From contig CAITOD010000478.1 in assembly GCA_903893935.1 (NCBI GenBank), forward strand, positions 1 through 14,712: a stretch of 14,712 nt of DNA, in the 5' to 3' direction. The notes beneath the pieces are model-generated. The model saw nothing but the letters and a program-made list of their open reading frames with translations, had not been told where the DNA came from and did no database searches. The stretch's first letter is position 1. Each line of letters starts with the position of its first letter. This DNA is from an uncultured Sphingomonadales bacterium (GTDB lineage: Bacteria; Pseudomonadota; Alphaproteobacteria; Sphingomonadales; Sphingomonadaceae). The translations under genes and the position numbers were made by a program. This document shows positions 14,653 to 14,712 of this stretch, in pieces.

Positions 14653-14670
14653 TGCGCGTTCTGCGCGTTC
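14653..14670 (+). repeat. Perfect 9-bp tandem repeat
   Basis: TGCGCGTTC occurs twice without spacer (14653-14661 and 14662-14670), beside the iteron-like units. Confidence 0.9.
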
Positions 14671-14712
14671 AAATCGCCCAGCGGGTAAAAAATTAGGCCC
14701 AAGGCGCCTTTA

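Larger units (their letters stand above)
14418..14712. other. Gene-free, AT-richer region with iteron-like repeats
   Basis: I find no convincing coding sequence. On the minus strand TGTGCCGAC (14647-14639), TGTGACCAC (14635-14627) and TGTGCTCC (14621 on) start 12 and 14 bases apart, and a further TGTGACGAC lies at 14501-14493. AAATTTGCA occurs twice (14558-14566 and 14587-14595). The right edge carries the palindrome AAGGCGCCTT (14701-14710). These features would fit a plasmid origin or an autoregulated promoter; the AbrB promoter must also lie here. Confidence 0.4.

Overview
The window is GC-rich with dense, overlapping genes. Its protein types (NodT-type outer-membrane lipoprotein, P-type proton ATPase with an FFALSSATDN segment, NifJ-associated dihydroorotate-dehydrogenase-like protein, ParD/ParE and AbrB antitoxin types) suggest an alphaproteobacterium, probably a sphingomonad. 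The taxonomic guess is inferred from protein style only. No rRNA, tRNA or CRISPR array was seen.

Region 1 (2-5882, plus strand) is a five-gene, closely packed cluster: the 3' part of a dihydroorotate-dehydrogenase-like flavoprotein, an Fe-S L-serine dehydratase (SdaA), an AspT-type (AAE family) antiporter, an outer-membrane beta-barrel protein and an acetate kinase (AckA). Read together they suggest a route for converting L-serine to pyruvate and ammonia, with acetate kinase making ATP at the far end, plus an inner-membrane exchanger and an outer-membrane channel. The connecting steps (pyruvate oxidoreductase, phosphotransacetylase) are not in the window.

Region 2 (12755-5845, minus strand) is a second, convergent five-gene operon: ABC ATPase, HlyD-type membrane-fusion protein, NodT-type outer-membrane lipoprotein and DevC/FtsX-type permease, which form a complete tripartite ABC exporter, followed by a P-type (PMA/IIIA) proton-pumping ATPase. 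The 3' ends of the two operons overlap by 38 bp.

Region 3 (about 12800-14712) is accessory, damaged DNA. An IS6-family element (about 12812-13640) lies 56 bp upstream of the exporter operon, and its transposase is frameshifted by a 4-bp tandem duplication. Then come an intact ParD-like antitoxin, a ParE toxin cut after 33 codons, a 92-bp unassigned junction, and an AbrB/MazE-type antitoxin on the opposite strand, frameshifted by a 5-bp tandem duplication. The last ~290 bp carry no convincing gene, are AT-richer in part, and hold repeated TGTGNCNAC units and a 9-bp tandem repeat. This could be a plasmid origin or a regulatory region. The toxin-antitoxin remnants and iteron-like repeats raise the possibility that the molecule is a plasmid, but this is not proven here.
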